Source of the DNA: Bacillus methanolicus | GTDB lineage: Bacteria; Bacillota; Bacilli; Bacillales; Cytobacillaceae | Direction of reading: 5' to 3' | DNA: 64,000 nucleotides | NCBI RefSeq assembly: GCF_008764295.1 | Contig: NZ_VTQX01000003.1 | Span: forward strand, 62,001 to 126,000 | Shown: positions 42,801-52,798 of the stretch, piece after piece | Position numbering within the stretch: the first letter of the stretch is position 1 | Layout of the letters: each line of letters begins with the position of its first letter | Position numbers and translations under genes: made by a program | Notes under the pieces: generated by a model | What the model was told of the DNA's origin: nothing | Database searches by the model: none | The model's input: the letters and a program-made list of their open reading frames with translations, nothing else

Positions 42801-44357
42801 CTAAGCAAACCAATCTTCGAGTTGTTTTCGTAAAACAAATTTTTGAATTTTCCCACTCGCATTTCGTGGCAGCACCTCACAGAAAATATATTTTCGTGGT
42901 CGTTTGTAATTTGCGAGTAATTCGCTATTTTTACAGTATTCGTCCAACTCTTCCTCCGTTAATGATAAATCTTTTTTTACGATGAAAGCTGTAACTGATT
43001 CTCCCCACCTGTCATCTGGTTGCCCAATAACAGCGACGTCAAGTACACCTTCGTGCCCATATAAGCAATCCTCTACCTCACGTGGGTAAATATTTTCACC
43101 TCCTGAAATAATCATGTCGTCCACCCGATCCTTTACATAAAGATAGCCTTCCTCATCAAGATAGCCGATGTCGCCAGAATGATACCAACCTTTATATAAA
43201 GCCCTTTCTGTTGCTTCATCTCGATTAAAATAACCGCTCATCATACATGGTCCTTTAACGATAATTTCTCCTGTTTCTCCTGCTGGTACGATATCATCTG
43301 GTTCAGATGGTCCAGTTTCATTAGGCTTCACAATTCGAATTTCGTGATTTAAACATACTTGACCTGCCGAACCTGCTTTTCTAATTTGATCGGTCTCAGA
43401 TAAAAACGTGATCGCAGGACCCATTTCCGTCATTCCGTACGCTTGAATAAGTTGAATGCCTAATTTTTCTTGACATGCAAACACAAGACTCGGAGCCATT
43501 GGAGCAGCTCCATACAACCCCGTTGTTAAACTCGAAAGATTATACTCGCTTAAGTTCTCTTGCAGAAGCATGTTCCACATTGTTGGTGCCGCAAAAAACT
43601 TCGTAATTTTCTCTTGTTCAATTAATCGAAGCACCTCTTTTGGTGTAAAATGATGGAGGATTACGTTCTTCCCACCAACATGAACTCTCGGTAGCAAGGC
43701 ACAATGCAGTTCTGCACAATGGAACATTGGTGCTGTTACAAGTCCAACATCATCTGACATAACCTTAGTTGACGAAATCACAATTAAGCTTTGCTCGACC
43801 ATATCGCGGTGTTTATGTATGACACCCTTTGGTCTTCCAGTCGTACCACTTGTATACATAATGGCATATATATCATTTTCATCAATATGTTCGTCTTTTG
43901 CATAATATGATGGTGCCGAGGCAAGTTTATCTCTATAATTGGCAGCATAAGATGGGGTATCTTCATCTATATACCAAAATCCTGTCTTTTCAAAGCGGTG
44001 ATGGATCGGTTCAATTCCGGAAGACAGCATTTTTTCAAAGAGGACAATTTTTGGCTGTGCATCATGAATAATATAAGCTAATTCTTCAGACGTTAAGCGA
44101 AAATTAATCGGGTTGAAGACAGCGCCAATTTTTGCACAAGCAAAAAAGGTAGTTGCTAATTCCTCCGTATTAAATAAATAAGTAGACACTCTGTCCCCTT
44201 TTCTCACTCCTTCATGCAGGAGAGCGTTTGCAAGTTTGTTTACCTCCTCGCTCCATTCTAGATAGGTTAATCGAATATTCTTTCTCACATCATAAAGTGC
44301 TTCTTTGTTTGGGTACTTAGCAACGGTTAAATCAAATATGCGTCCAATCGTTGTCAT
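42801..44357 (-). CDS. Long-chain acyl-CoA ligase-like AMP-binding protein
   Basis: 518 aa adenylate-forming enzyme: MYTSGTTGRPKGVIHKH (P-loop-like motif), AYGMTEMGPAITFL, GWYHSGDIGYLDEEGYLYVK, GGENIYPREVE and the C-terminal NASGKIQKFVLRKQL with the catalytic Lys. Acyl substrate unknown. Located 108 bases downstream of an acyl-CoA dehydrogenase gene on the same strand, so a fatty- or carboxylic-acid degradation role is likely. Confidence 0.88.
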   Translation of the reverse strand: MTTIGRIFDLTVAKYPNKEALYDVRKNIRLTYLEWSEEVNKLANALLHEGVRKGDRVSTYLFNTEELATTFFACAKIGAVFNPINFRLTSEELAYIIHDAQPKIVLFEKMLSSGIEPIHHRFEKTGFWYIDEDTPSYAANYRDKLASAPSYYAKDEHIDENDIYAIMYTSGTTGRPKGVIHKHRDMVEQSLIVISSTKVMSDDVGLVTAPMFHCAELHCALLPRVHVGGKNVILHHFTPKEVLRLIEQEKITKFFAAPTMWNMLLQENLSEYNLSSLTTGLYGAAPMAPSLVFACQEKLGIQLIQAYGMTEMGPAITFLSETDQIRKAGSAGQVCLNHEIRIVKPNETGPSEPDDIVPAGETGEIIVKGPCMMSGYFNRDEATERALYKGWYHSGDIGYLDEEGYLYVKDRVDDMIISGGENIYPREVEDCLYGHEGVLDVAVIGQPDDRWGESVTAFIVKKDLSLTEEELDEYCKNSELLANYKRPRKYIFCEVLPRNASGKIQKFVLRKQLEDWFA

Positions 44358-44465
44358 CTTCCTACCTCCCTTTTATCAAAAGCCTCTTTCTTTCGTTAAT
44401 TCGGATATACTCGATTGTTGATCTAGTTGTTGACGGTACATGCAAATGCAAGGAAATTTCAAACG

Positions 44466-45611
44466 TTATAATCCCAAATTTTTTGCGATAATTGATTTCA
44501 TGATTTCATTCGTTCCAGCGTATATACTTGCCACAGGAGTATCGCGATAACGTCTTGCAATCTCATATTCTTCCATATACCCGTAACCGCCATGAAGCTG
44601 CAAACATTCAGTTGCTATTTTTCTCGCATTCTCAGTGAGCTTCCACTTCGCCATCGATACCTTCGTAACGACATCTTCTCCCTGCATATGCTCGTGAATA
44701 AGCTGATCGAGAAAGGTTCTACCCATTTCAATATCTGTCGCCATTTCCGCAACCTTAAATTGAGTGTTTTGAAATTTACTAATCGGTTTCCCAAATGCTT
44801 CACGGCTTTTGATATAGTTCAATGTGAGCTCAAGCATTTTTTCCGAAGCAGCTTGTGCAGCAATCGCTACTAGTAATCTTTCCTGTTGTAGCTTTTCCAT
44901 TAAGTATAAAAAGCCTTTCCCTTCCTCACCGAGAAGATTTTCTTTCGGCACTAAGCAATCTTCAAATATTAATTCTGCTGTATCCTGACAGTGCATTCCG
45001 ACTTTGTTCAACTTTCTACCACGGGAAAATCCCGGGGTTCCTCTCTCTACCACTAAAAGGCTAATCCCTTTATGTTTCGGGCTTGCATTCACATCCGTTT
45101 TACAGGCAACAATGATTAAATCGGCATGAATTCCATTTGTGATAAATGTTTTTTGTCCATTCAATACGTAAACATCTCCATCAAGCTTTGCTGTCGTTTC
45201 AATGCTCGCTAGATCTGAACCAGCCCCTGGCTCAGTCATAGCAATTGCAGTTATCATCTCACCTGACACACATTTCGGAAGCCAACGTTGTTTCTGCTCT
45301 TCAGTCCCATATGAAGTGATATAAGGAATAACAATATCACTATGAAGTCCGATACCGACTAATCCTGAACCGACCTTTTCTAATTCTTCATTGATGATTA
45401 CCGAGAATCCCCAATCCACTTCGCTGCCGCCATATTTCTCCTCCACCCCTGGACAAAGATAGCCTTGAGAACCCATCTTCCGCCAAAAATCTCTTGGAAT
45501 TTCTCGTTCTTCTTCCCATTTTTGATAATATGGATATGCCTCTTTTTCTAGAAACTTTCTTAATGCTTTACGAAAAATCTCATGTTCTTCTTGTAAAAAT
45601 AAATGTTGCAT
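44466..45611 (-). CDS. Acyl-CoA dehydrogenase
   Basis: 381 aa FAD flavoprotein. ITAIAMTEPGAGSDLASIET and FITNGIHADLIIVA are the classic blocks, RMxQ replaced by ERLLVAIAAQAASEKML, and the C-terminal YRDTPVASIYAGTNEIMKSI has the catalytic-base region. The start at 45611 is supported by AGGAGG; a longer frame of 11 codons is not. Downstream of selB on the same strand but separated by a 183-base gap with a hairpin. Confidence 0.9.
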   Translation of the reverse strand: MQHLFLQEEHEIFRKALRKFLEKEAYPYYQKWEEEREIPRDFWRKMGSQGYLCPGVEEKYGGSEVDWGFSVIINEELEKVGSGLVGIGLHSDIVIPYITSYGTEEQKQRWLPKCVSGEMITAIAMTEPGAGSDLASIETTAKLDGDVYVLNGQKTFITNGIHADLIIVACKTDVNASPKHKGISLLVVERGTPGFSRGRKLNKVGMHCQDTAELIFEDCLVPKENLLGEEGKGFLYLMEKLQQERLLVAIAAQAASEKMLELTLNYIKSREAFGKPISKFQNTQFKVAEMATDIEMGRTFLDQLIHEHMQGEDVVTKVSMAKWKLTENARKIATECLQLHGGYGYMEEYEIARRYRDTPVASIYAGTNEIMKSIIAKNLGL

Positions 45612-45726
45612 ACGCTCCTCCTTTTTAATAGTTTGGGAAAACACTCACTTTCATATTAAAGTATTTTTGTTATTTTTTAAATACTTTAATAATTATGAAA
45701 ATTTAATAAATAAACTCTCCTCAATA

Positions 45727-45772
45727 AATGGAGAAAGGTGAATATGAGGACTCAAAGTCATCTTTCTCCATT
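45727..45772. terminator. Long hairpin after selB
   Basis: AATGGAGAAAGGTGA pairs with TCATCTTTCTCCATT (one wobble) around a 16-base loop, just downstream of the selB stop. There is no T-run, so it may be a weak terminator or an RNA-stabilising hairpin. Confidence 0.55.
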
Positions 45773-45794
45773 GTTTAAATTTATGCTACCTGCC

Positions 45795-47672
45795 TCACTT
45801 CCAAACTCTTTTATTTTCCTTTCTTACGGTGAACCCCATACGATCTAAAGTCTCTAGAAATGGAATCATATATTTTCGCGTTAATTCAAGAATGTCTTTT
45901 GCTTCACCAACCTCAAATTCTATTTCAGTATTTTCCTTTAATTTTGCTACTGCCTCATTAAAAATTTCCCCATGCCAATAAAACTGACCATCTAAAGAAA
46001 CAATTTTTGTTGTGTCTTCTAAAAATTTCCGCAAATCAACGGCTACATTTTCCGGAATTCCTGCTTCCTTCAAATAGTCTGAAAAGTAATGAACCTTCAT
46101 CCGATCGGATTTCAACTTAGCCATCATGTTTTCAATACGTACCCGCCAATTATTGGGAACATGTGGTTCAAATTCATGTAATGATATAAATTGCTCTTTT
46201 CGTTTAAAGACATTTTTATTGATGGCTTCTTCAATGACATAATCTAACAGCCCTTGCGGATATTGCTTTCCTAAATGATGAGTTAGTTCCCCCTTATTTA
46301 TCCCTTGCTTCATTGGAAAATCAGTATGATAATCACGCATGCGATCGTATAATTCTTCTTCAATCAACTCACAAAGCACCTTTAACGTATACTCTTTTCC
46401 ATTATATAAAATGAAATCACCGCTTTGCAGTTCTTCTTTTACAATCACTTCATCAAGCGATGTATGCGTCATTAATTCGATCATTGTTAAGCTCTTTGCT
46501 TCCATTAATGCGGTGACCATTCTTTCCCCTGGTGTCCCAACTTTTTTTTGTTCTAATGCAGCTATTGTCCGCTCTCCAAAACGATATTTCTGTCCTTGCG
46601 GATCGATGACCCATCCGCCGCCAATTGTTTCCTGAGGACTTGGTCTTCTTAAAATAAAGCGGTCACCTCGCTTCGCCACAATCTCCTCATCTAACCGAAT
46701 TTGACAAAGAATTTCACCGTTCTCAGCTTTCAATTCATTGCGATCAAAAAACACAATCCGTCCCATCACTTCCGCTGTTCCAATATGACATTTAATCGGC
46801 ATTCGCTGTTTCACCATATAATCTAAATCCTCTACAACTTGAATGGCAACGTCAATCGTTCTTGTTACATTAAAATGTTCAGAAGAGACAACTACATCTC
46901 CACGCTCAATTTCTTCTTTGGAAATGCCCGCTAAATTAATTGCTGCACGCTGGCCTGCAAAGGCTTCTTTTGCCGGTCGATGATGAACCTGTATTTGCCT
47001 TGCCTTTACTTCAAGACCTTTCGGCATAATCATCAAGCTTTGCCCTTCCTCAATTCTTCCCTCATAAACCGTTCCTCTTACAACAGTACCTTGACCTTTA
47101 ACAGTAAATACTTGATCAATAGGTAAGCGAAACGCACCCCTAATATCACGCATTTCCTGTTCTTTCAAAGTATTAATAATCATCACTTTCAGTTCATCAA
47201 TTCCGTAATTGGTAAGGCTATCAACCAATAGCATTGGCACTTGTTCAAAAACTGTCCCTTTTAGCTCTTCTTTAATATCTTCTTTCACAAGGTCTATAAA
47301 TTCTTTCTCCACCCGATCAATTTTGGAAATGACAACCAGCCCATTTCGAATCCCTAAAAAACCCAGAATGTCCAAATGTTCTCTAGTTTGCGGCATGACC
47401 CCTTCGTCAGCAGCGACGACAAGGACGACCAAATCAATCCCAGCCACTCCAGCAATCATCTGGCGAATAAAACGCTCGTGTCCCGGTACATCTACGACCG
47501 AGATTTGTATTTCATTATCTTCATATAATGGAGCAAATCCTAACTCTATCGAAATTTGCCGTTCCTTTTCTTCTTTTAGGCGATCTGTATCAACGTTTGT
47601 TAAAGCCTTTGTTAACGTTGTCTTTCCATGATCTATATGCCCGGCCATTCCAATCGTAAAATATCTTTTCAT
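45795..47672 (-). CDS. selB: Selenocysteine-specific translation elongation factor SelB
   Basis: 625 aa GTPase. Residues 1-170 form the G domain (GMAGHIDHGKTTLTKAL, DVPGHERFIRQMI, SKIDRVEK). EF-Tu-like domains II-III are next, and the C-terminal third is a series of winged helices that bind the SECIS element. It brings Sec-tRNA to UGA codons. selA, selD and selC (tRNA-Sec) were not seen in this window. Its presence implies at least one selenoprotein, commonly formate dehydrogenase. Confidence 0.95.
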   Translation of the reverse strand: MKRYFTIGMAGHIDHGKTTLTKALTNVDTDRLKEEKERQISIELGFAPLYEDNEIQISVVDVPGHERFIRQMIAGVAGIDLVVLVVAADEGVMPQTREHLDILGFLGIRNGLVVISKIDRVEKEFIDLVKEDIKEELKGTVFEQVPMLLVDSLTNYGIDELKVMIINTLKEQEMRDIRGAFRLPIDQVFTVKGQGTVVRGTVYEGRIEEGQSLMIMPKGLEVKARQIQVHHRPAKEAFAGQRAAINLAGISKEEIERGDVVVSSEHFNVTRTIDVAIQVVEDLDYMVKQRMPIKCHIGTAEVMGRIVFFDRNELKAENGEILCQIRLDEEIVAKRGDRFILRRPSPQETIGGGWVIDPQGQKYRFGERTIAALEQKKVGTPGERMVTALMEAKSLTMIELMTHTSLDEVIVKEELQSGDFILYNGKEYTLKVLCELIEEELYDRMRDYHTDFPMKQGINKGELTHHLGKQYPQGLLDYVIEEAINKNVFKRKEQFISLHEFEPHVPNNWRVRIENMMAKLKSDRMKVHYFSDYLKEAGIPENVAVDLRKFLEDTTKIVSLDGQFYWHGEIFNEAVAKLKENTEIEFEVGEAKDILELTRKYMIPFLETLDRMGFTVRKENKRVWK

Positions 47673-47834
47673 CCCGTGTTCCCTTCCTTTAATGTATCTT
47701 CATTAACTGTAGCTTGAATTAAATCTACTTTCAAGGATGAAGATCACAGTTTTAAAAATCGATTTTTTCTCCTCTTTATGAATAGTGTTGAAAAAACATG
47801 AAAAACTAAAGAAAAAAAAGGAGAGTAATAATAG

Positions 47835-48155
47835 ATGAAAAAAATACTCATTAGTTTGATTCTTTTTTCCGCCAGCTTTGCCTTCATTACAAACGATACT
47901 TCCTTTGTTGAAGCGGAAGAAAAATATGCAAAATGGGGGCAGCTGGCAGTAAGCAAGACGAAGGAAAAGTATCCGAATGCAGAAATAAAAGATTATAAAC
48001 ATATCGGTCGTGTTCAAGGTACAAACACAACAGTCGAAAAGTTTAAGCTATGGCTAAAGGAGAATGACAAAGAATTGGGACTCCTAGTCAATATAGAATT
48101 TGATAAAGAAACAGAGCGTGTTATTGAGATTTCATTTAAAGAAATAGAAAAATAA
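47835..48155 (+). CDS. Secreted DUF3889 protein
   Basis: 106 aa with a signal peptide (residues about 1-26, cleaved near FVEAEE). The mature part KYAKWGQLAVSKTKEKYPNA, DYKHIGRVQ and FKLWLKE is a DUF3889 pattern. AAAAGGAG precedes the ATG. Divergent from selB. Function unknown; members are small exported Bacillus proteins. Confidence 0.78.
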   Translation: MKKILISLILFSASFAFITNDTSFVEAEEKYAKWGQLAVSKTKEKYPNAEIKDYKHIGRVQGTNTTVEKFKLWLKENDKELGLLVNIEFDKETERVIEISFKEIEK

Positions 48156-48255
48156 CTTTTATTTTTTCAAATTAGGCAGATGGCAGCCACCTCCACAACA
48201 AAATTTCGCTTTTAAAGACTAAGATAAAATGAATTTTTGCTAACTTCATTATCTG

Positions 48256-48294
48256 TAAAAAGGCAAATCGGCTTTTTTTCCATTTGCTTTTTTA
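48256..48294. terminator. Shared terminator between convergent genes
   Basis: GCAAAT/ATTTGC stem with flanking A- and T-tracts on both sides, between the DUF3889 gene and the P-loop kinase gene. Confidence 0.7.
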
Positions 48295-48296
48295 CT

Positions 48297-48806
48297 TTAA
48301 GCCAATTCCCTTAAAAAAGCTTCAATTTCCCGCTGATTTCGCAAAATAAACACTTTTTTTGTTTCTTTAAATCTTTCACAGCGCTCAGCCATAATCTTTT
48401 TTCTGCTGGCATAAGTTGTTAAAATAAACTTGATAAATGGCCAATCAAGTTTCTCCTCACAGCCGCTCGTCATATCACTGCGAGTTTTTCGGTGGTTTTG
48501 GATTCTTCTTTTGACAACTCGGTAAAGACATACTAAAAGCGGTTTTTCTATGTAAACGATCGCATCCGCATGAGGGAATCGCAGTTCAAAAGTACCACTG
48601 TAATTTCCTTCTATAATCCATTCAGATTGCTGCACAATTTCTTCTTGAGCCCTGCGAAATTCTTCTTGACTAGCTTCAATCCACCCAGGCTTCCAATATA
48701 AAGTATCTAAATGATGAACGGGAATATTTAAAATGGAACCCATTTTTTTAGCTAGGGTTGATTTCCCTGCCCCCGCTGAAACTCCCATTACAATAATTTT
48801 CCTCAT
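48297..48806 (-). CDS. P-loop kinase, topology-modulation (FlaR/AdK-like) family
   Basis: 169 aa from the ATG at 48806 (MRKIIVMGVSAGAGKST, Walker A GVSAGAGKST). HHLDTLYWKPGW and IIEGNYSGTF match topology-modulation/adenylate-kinase-like proteins. GGAGAG lies 4-8 bases upstream; the longer frame would overlap the ywaF-like gene. It overlaps the preceding gene by 4 bases (ATGA). Substrate unknown. Confidence 0.8.
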   Translation of the reverse strand: MRKIIVMGVSAGAGKSTLAKKMGSILNIPVHHLDTLYWKPGWIEASQEEFRRAQEEIVQQSEWIIEGNYSGTFELRFPHADAIVYIEKPLLVCLYRVVKRRIQNHRKTRSDMTSGCEEKLDWPFIKFILTTYASRKKIMAERCERFKETKKVFILRNQREIEAFLRELA

Positions 48807-49513
48807 TTTCTCTCTCCTCTCCCTATCCATGGTAAATATAATAAAAAAAATAAGACAAGTGCAATACATTCTAGCACAAGAATATAAAAAGGATACGGTC
48901 CTAAAAAATCAAGTAAGGAAGGATTTTCTGGCTTATGCGCCAAAAACATATAATTTCCTTCAGTTGCAATATTAGCAATAAAAGCGATTACTGCGACAGC
49001 GTTTAAAAAGGCAAACGATTGCCACATGCCTCGTTTTGTCACCACATACCCATTAACAAAAACAAAAAATAACCCTACCCAAATAATAAGTATATGAGTG
49101 ATAAAAAATTGGAAAAAACGGAAATGGGGAAAGCCAACAAATAGTTCAGGTGTCACCAGCGCTTGCATTGCTCCAGCGAGACCAAGAAAGTAAACAAATT
49201 GAAAAACAAGCTTAGAATTGGATAATAAAAGGATTAAACAAAGGAGCAAACTAATCGAACAAAGATGAAGCGGCAATGCAAAAGCAATATTCCATTGTCC
49301 CCCGACATAGAGCCAAACATGATAAAGAGTTTCAAATAGAAAAAGAGAAACAAACAATATTGTTTTAAAGACTTTTTCATATTTTTTAAGTGTCGTATGC
49401 AACATCACAATCAGAATAGAACCGAAAATAAATAAAAATAGCATAATTAAATGCGAAAAAGAAAATAATTGAAAGGGGAAAAGCTCATAATCATGTCCAA
49501 AAAAATGTGGCAA
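48803..49513 (-). CDS. YwaF/TIGR02206 family membrane protein
   Basis: 236 aa integral membrane protein with about seven helices. It shows LPLHLCSISLLLCLILL, the LQALVTPEL-type motif (QALVTPELFVGFPHFRF) and FPFQLFSFSHLIML near the N-terminus. This matches the YwaF family of unknown function. The first codon is uncertain: TTG at 49513 (LPHFFGHDYE) follows GGGGTG closely, a TTG eight codons upstream is possible. Overlaps the kinase gene by 4 bases. Confidence 0.8.
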   Translation of the reverse strand: MPHFFGHDYELFPFQLFSFSHLIMLFLFIFGSILIVMLHTTLKKYEKVFKTILFVSLFLFETLYHVWLYVGGQWNIAFALPLHLCSISLLLCLILLLSNSKLVFQFVYFLGLAGAMQALVTPELFVGFPHFRFFQFFITHILIIWVGLFFVFVNGYVVTKRGMWQSFAFLNAVAVIAFIANIATEGNYMFLAHKPENPSLLDFLGPYPFYILVLECIALVLFFLLYLPWIGRGERK

Positions 49514-49616
49514 ATCTTTCACCCCGCAAATAATCAATACTTGTATTATACTGGATCATAGCAATAATGATACATATCAATCAAATATCCCATTTGACAT
49601 ACTTCCCCTTATGATG

Positions 49617-49648
49617 AAAAAACTACACCATCGATCGATAGTGTAGTC
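49617..49648 (-). terminator. Terminator after sbcC
   Basis: Minus-strand ACTACAC pairs with GTGTAGT across a palindromic ATCGATCGAT core, followed by TTTTTT. Confidence 0.85.
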
Positions 49649-49660
49649 AGTGCTTTATTT

Positions 49661-52600
49661 CTAATTTAAAAAGTAAAAATCGGTTGTACTGCCCGTTTGC
49701 GTCGCAGTAACCTCCAGTCTTGCATCTATGCGCTCGCGGAGCTCTGGCACATGGGAAATGATTCCTACAAGTCTTCCGCTGCTTTGTATATCAATAAGCG
49801 CTTCAACGGCCTGATCGAGCGATTCTGGATCTAATGTGCCAAATCCTTCATCAATAAACATCGTTTCTAGCGATACGCCTCCCGCGTAATTCTGAACAAC
49901 ATCTGCAAGCCCTAATGCCAGTGAGAGAGCAGCCTTAAAGCTTTCCCCACCAGATAGCGTTTTAACATGTCTTTCTTGCCCTGTATATTGATCAAATACA
50001 AGTAATTCCAAACCACTTTGGACATTCCCTTTCGCTCGCTCTTTTTTTCGTAGCATTTGATAACGTCCACTTGTCATTTTTAGTAAACGGCTATTCGCCT
50101 CTCGCAAAATGTCATCAAGAAAAGCTGCTAGTACATACCGTTCAAATGTAATTTTCGCAGCATTTTGTCCACGGGTGATATCATACAGTTCCCCTACTAA
50201 ATTGTATCGCTTTTCTAATTCCTTCATCTCAGCATTAATTCGCACAATTAAATCGTGAATTTGCTCATTTTCGTTCCTTTTAATAAAAAGATTCGTATAT
50301 TGGGTATTCAACTCTGCTATTATTTCCTGAACTTCTTGAACTTTTTGCTGTAATTCTTGTAAATTAGGCTTATCTATATGACGCAACATTTCTTCCAATT
50401 CCTGATAACGATCTGAAACGGAACGAAACTCTTCATAATAATGACGAATTTCCTTTTCAAGCAGAGCAATTTCCTCAGTTGAACGTTTAGCATGCTCGAA
50501 TTGCTTATAGTCTTTAAAGCCTTGCTCTTTTAATTGCTTTATAAACGCTGCCCTTTCTGCATTCAATTCTGTTTCCTTTTCTTTTGCATGTTTTTGTACT
50601 GTCTCAAAAGCACTTTGTGCTGAAAAATATTTCTCTTTTGTCTCTTGAAAATGTCTCTGTGCCGTTTCAAATTGCTGAAGAAGAGTTTCTTGTGTACGTA
50701 CAGCCTCCAGCCACTTCCTTTCAAATGCTTGCGTTGATCGAAGCTCCTCAGGAATTCTTGACATTAATCCATTTAAATGTGTATTTTTTTCCGTAAAACG
50801 GATTGCAGCATCATTGACCTGTCCTTTAAGATCAGAAATTTTCTTTTCAAGAAGATTCTTTTTCTCTTCCAATTCTACGATTTCTGCTGAAATTTGTTTA
50901 TATTGCTTTTCCCGTTCAATCAACTGCCGATATTCTTGCTGTAAAATACGCTTTCTATCTAATAATTCATGGGTGTAAGCCTCTAACTTAACTTCTGTAA
51001 AATCCGCTCGCAGCTTTAGTAAATCTTGATAAATTCCTTCCAGTAATTCTGAACCTGTTTTCATTCTGGATTGCTGTTCGAAAAAGATTGATTCTAATTG
51101 TAACCTCTCTTGTTCTAAAACAGTAACCTGCTCCTTTGCGGCTTTCAGATCATTCTCATCAGGAATGAACTCGGCATGTTGAGATGCTAGCTGTGGATGC
51201 TCTGTTGAGCCGCATACAGGACACGCTTCACCCCTATGAAGCTGACTCGCTAAAGCAACAGCTTGACCGTGGAGCCACTTGTCTTCAAGCTCGTGAACTA
51301 ATGCTTTCGCATCCTCGAGGCGCGCTTGTGCCTTAGCGAGTATTTTATGACTTTCATCTAAACTCATCGCGTTTTCTTTATTTTTTTGTACCTGCTGCTC
51401 ATACTTTGTTGCCAATGCTATTTCCTGCTCCAGCTTATCAAAATTTCGCCTATTTTCAAGAATTTGAACATCAACTTTCTCGATTGAAATCTTTTCCTCA
51501 AGCAGCTTGCCTAATGCCTTTTCCGTTAAACGAAAGGTTTCCTCTACCTGCTGTTGCTGTTCAAATAGCTTCTCTCTATTTTGCTGCAATTGCGTAACTT
51601 CTTTTTGTAATAGCGCAAAAGAAGTCACTTCATCTTTCATCTGTTGAAGAGAGTGAATTTCCTCTTGCACTTTTTTTCTTTTATCTTCTTTTGCTAATTC
51701 ATTCTTCCAAATTTCTTCTTTTTTTTGTAAAAGTGCATGCAAATCTTCTAAATTTTTCGTTCGAAGCTTCACGTTTTCAATGAGCGTATCGCGCTCCTTT
51801 TTTAGGCGATGGCATAATTCATCCTGTTTTGCTAAAAGAGCAGCTTTATTTGCCTGAACAATTTCTTTTTCCTTTCTTACAAACATCTCTTTATTGTTTT
51901 CGAGCATTTTTATTCTGAGAGCTAACTGATCCCTTGTCTCCATTTGCTTGACGATATTTTCTGCTTCATATAATTTTTGCGTAAAAAGCTCTTTATCCGT
52001 TTCTTTCTGCTTTACTTCATTTTTAATGCTTTCTAAGTGCTCACCCATTTTTTCAATTTCTGCTTCGAGTAACGGAAGTATATGAACATCCTGATCACTG
52101 CCAGCTTCTAAATGAAGCTGAAGTTCTTCATGATAAATAGCCTTAATTTTACGAATTAAAAGTGCTCGTTCTTCTTGTTGTTTTTCAACGGTTCTCTTTA
52201 TTTCCGTTGCTTCTTGCTTCAGTTTTTCCTCAATTCGTTTATACATTTCCGTATGGAATAAACGCTGAAGAATCGCTTCCTTCTCTTTACTATCTGATGT
52301 TAACAGCTTGCGAAATTCGCCTTGTGGAATCATTAAAATTTGCCTGAACTGGTTACTATCAATCAGCATGATCTCTTTTATTTTCTCATCCACATCTCGC
52401 ACGTTCGCAGCAACAAGCTGTTGTTGTCCGGTCTCATCAAAAATATATAATTCAGCACTCGCTCCAACAGTTCTATAGCCATCCCCGCGCTCCTTTTTCT
52501 TTTCCTGTTGTGGAGAACGTTTAACAAAAAATTGCTTCCCTCGTAAACTAAACTTCAAGGCGACTTCTGTATGTAGATCATCACGGGCAAATTGACTTCT

Positions 52601-52798
52601 TAGTTCTGAGCCGTTGCGATCCTCCCCACTTGCTTTTCCATATATCGCATAACTAATACCGTCAAAAATCGTCGTTTTCCCAGAACCTGTTTTTCCGGAA
52701 ATAACAAACATCGTTCGATTTCCTAGTTCACTAAAATCGATCGTTTCTCTCCCGGCATAAGGACCAAAGGCTTGCATCATTAACGTAATCGGTCTCAT
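49661..52798 (-). CDS. sbcC: Exonuclease SbcC (ATPase/coiled-coil subunit)
   Basis: 1045 aa SMC-like protein. Walker A is GKTGSGKTTIFDGISYAIYG (residues about 35-54). Long coiled coils flank the zinc hook CPVCGSTEHP near residue 525. The C-terminal head has the LSGGE signature (TLSGGESFKAALSLAL) and FIDEGFGTLDPESLDQAVEA (Walker B). With SbcD it degrades hairpin and blocked DNA ends. The start overlaps the sbcD stop by 4 bases (ATGA). Confidence 0.96.
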   Translation of the reverse strand: MRPITLMMQAFGPYAGRETIDFSELGNRTMFVISGKTGSGKTTIFDGISYAIYGKASGEDRNGSELRSQFARDDLHTEVALKFSLRGKQFFVKRSPQQEKKKERGDGYRTVGASAELYIFDETGQQQLVAANVRDVDEKIKEIMLIDSNQFRQILMIPQGEFRKLLTSDSKEKEAILQRLFHTEMYKRIEEKLKQEATEIKRTVEKQQEERALLIRKIKAIYHEELQLHLEAGSDQDVHILPLLEAEIEKMGEHLESIKNEVKQKETDKELFTQKLYEAENIVKQMETRDQLALRIKMLENNKEMFVRKEKEIVQANKAALLAKQDELCHRLKKERDTLIENVKLRTKNLEDLHALLQKKEEIWKNELAKEDKRKKVQEEIHSLQQMKDEVTSFALLQKEVTQLQQNREKLFEQQQQVEETFRLTEKALGKLLEEKISIEKVDVQILENRRNFDKLEQEIALATKYEQQVQKNKENAMSLDESHKILAKAQARLEDAKALVHELEDKWLHGQAVALASQLHRGEACPVCGSTEHPQLASQHAEFIPDENDLKAAKEQVTVLEQERLQLESIFFEQQSRMKTGSELLEGIYQDLLKLRADFTEVKLEAYTHELLDRKRILQQEYRQLIEREKQYKQISAEIVELEEKKNLLEKKISDLKGQVNDAAIRFTEKNTHLNGLMSRIPEELRSTQAFERKWLEAVRTQETLLQQFETAQRHFQETKEKYFSAQSAFETVQKHAKEKETELNAERAAFIKQLKEQGFKDYKQFEHAKRSTEEIALLEKEIRHYYEEFRSVSDRYQELEEMLRHIDKPNLQELQQKVQEVQEIIAELNTQYTNLFIKRNENEQIHDLIVRINAEMKELEKRYNLVGELYDITRGQNAAKITFERYVLAAFLDDILREANSRLLKMTSGRYQMLRKKERAKGNVQSGLELLVFDQYTGQERHVKTLSGGESFKAALSLALGLADVVQNYAGGVSLETMFIDEGFGTLDPESLDQAVEALIDIQSSGRLVGIISHVPELRERIDARLEVTATQTGSTTDFYFLN

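Noticed and set aside
47703..48017. Minus-strand frames opposite the DUF3889 gene
   Set aside because: Antisense shadows of a gene with signal peptide and ribosome site on the plus strand.
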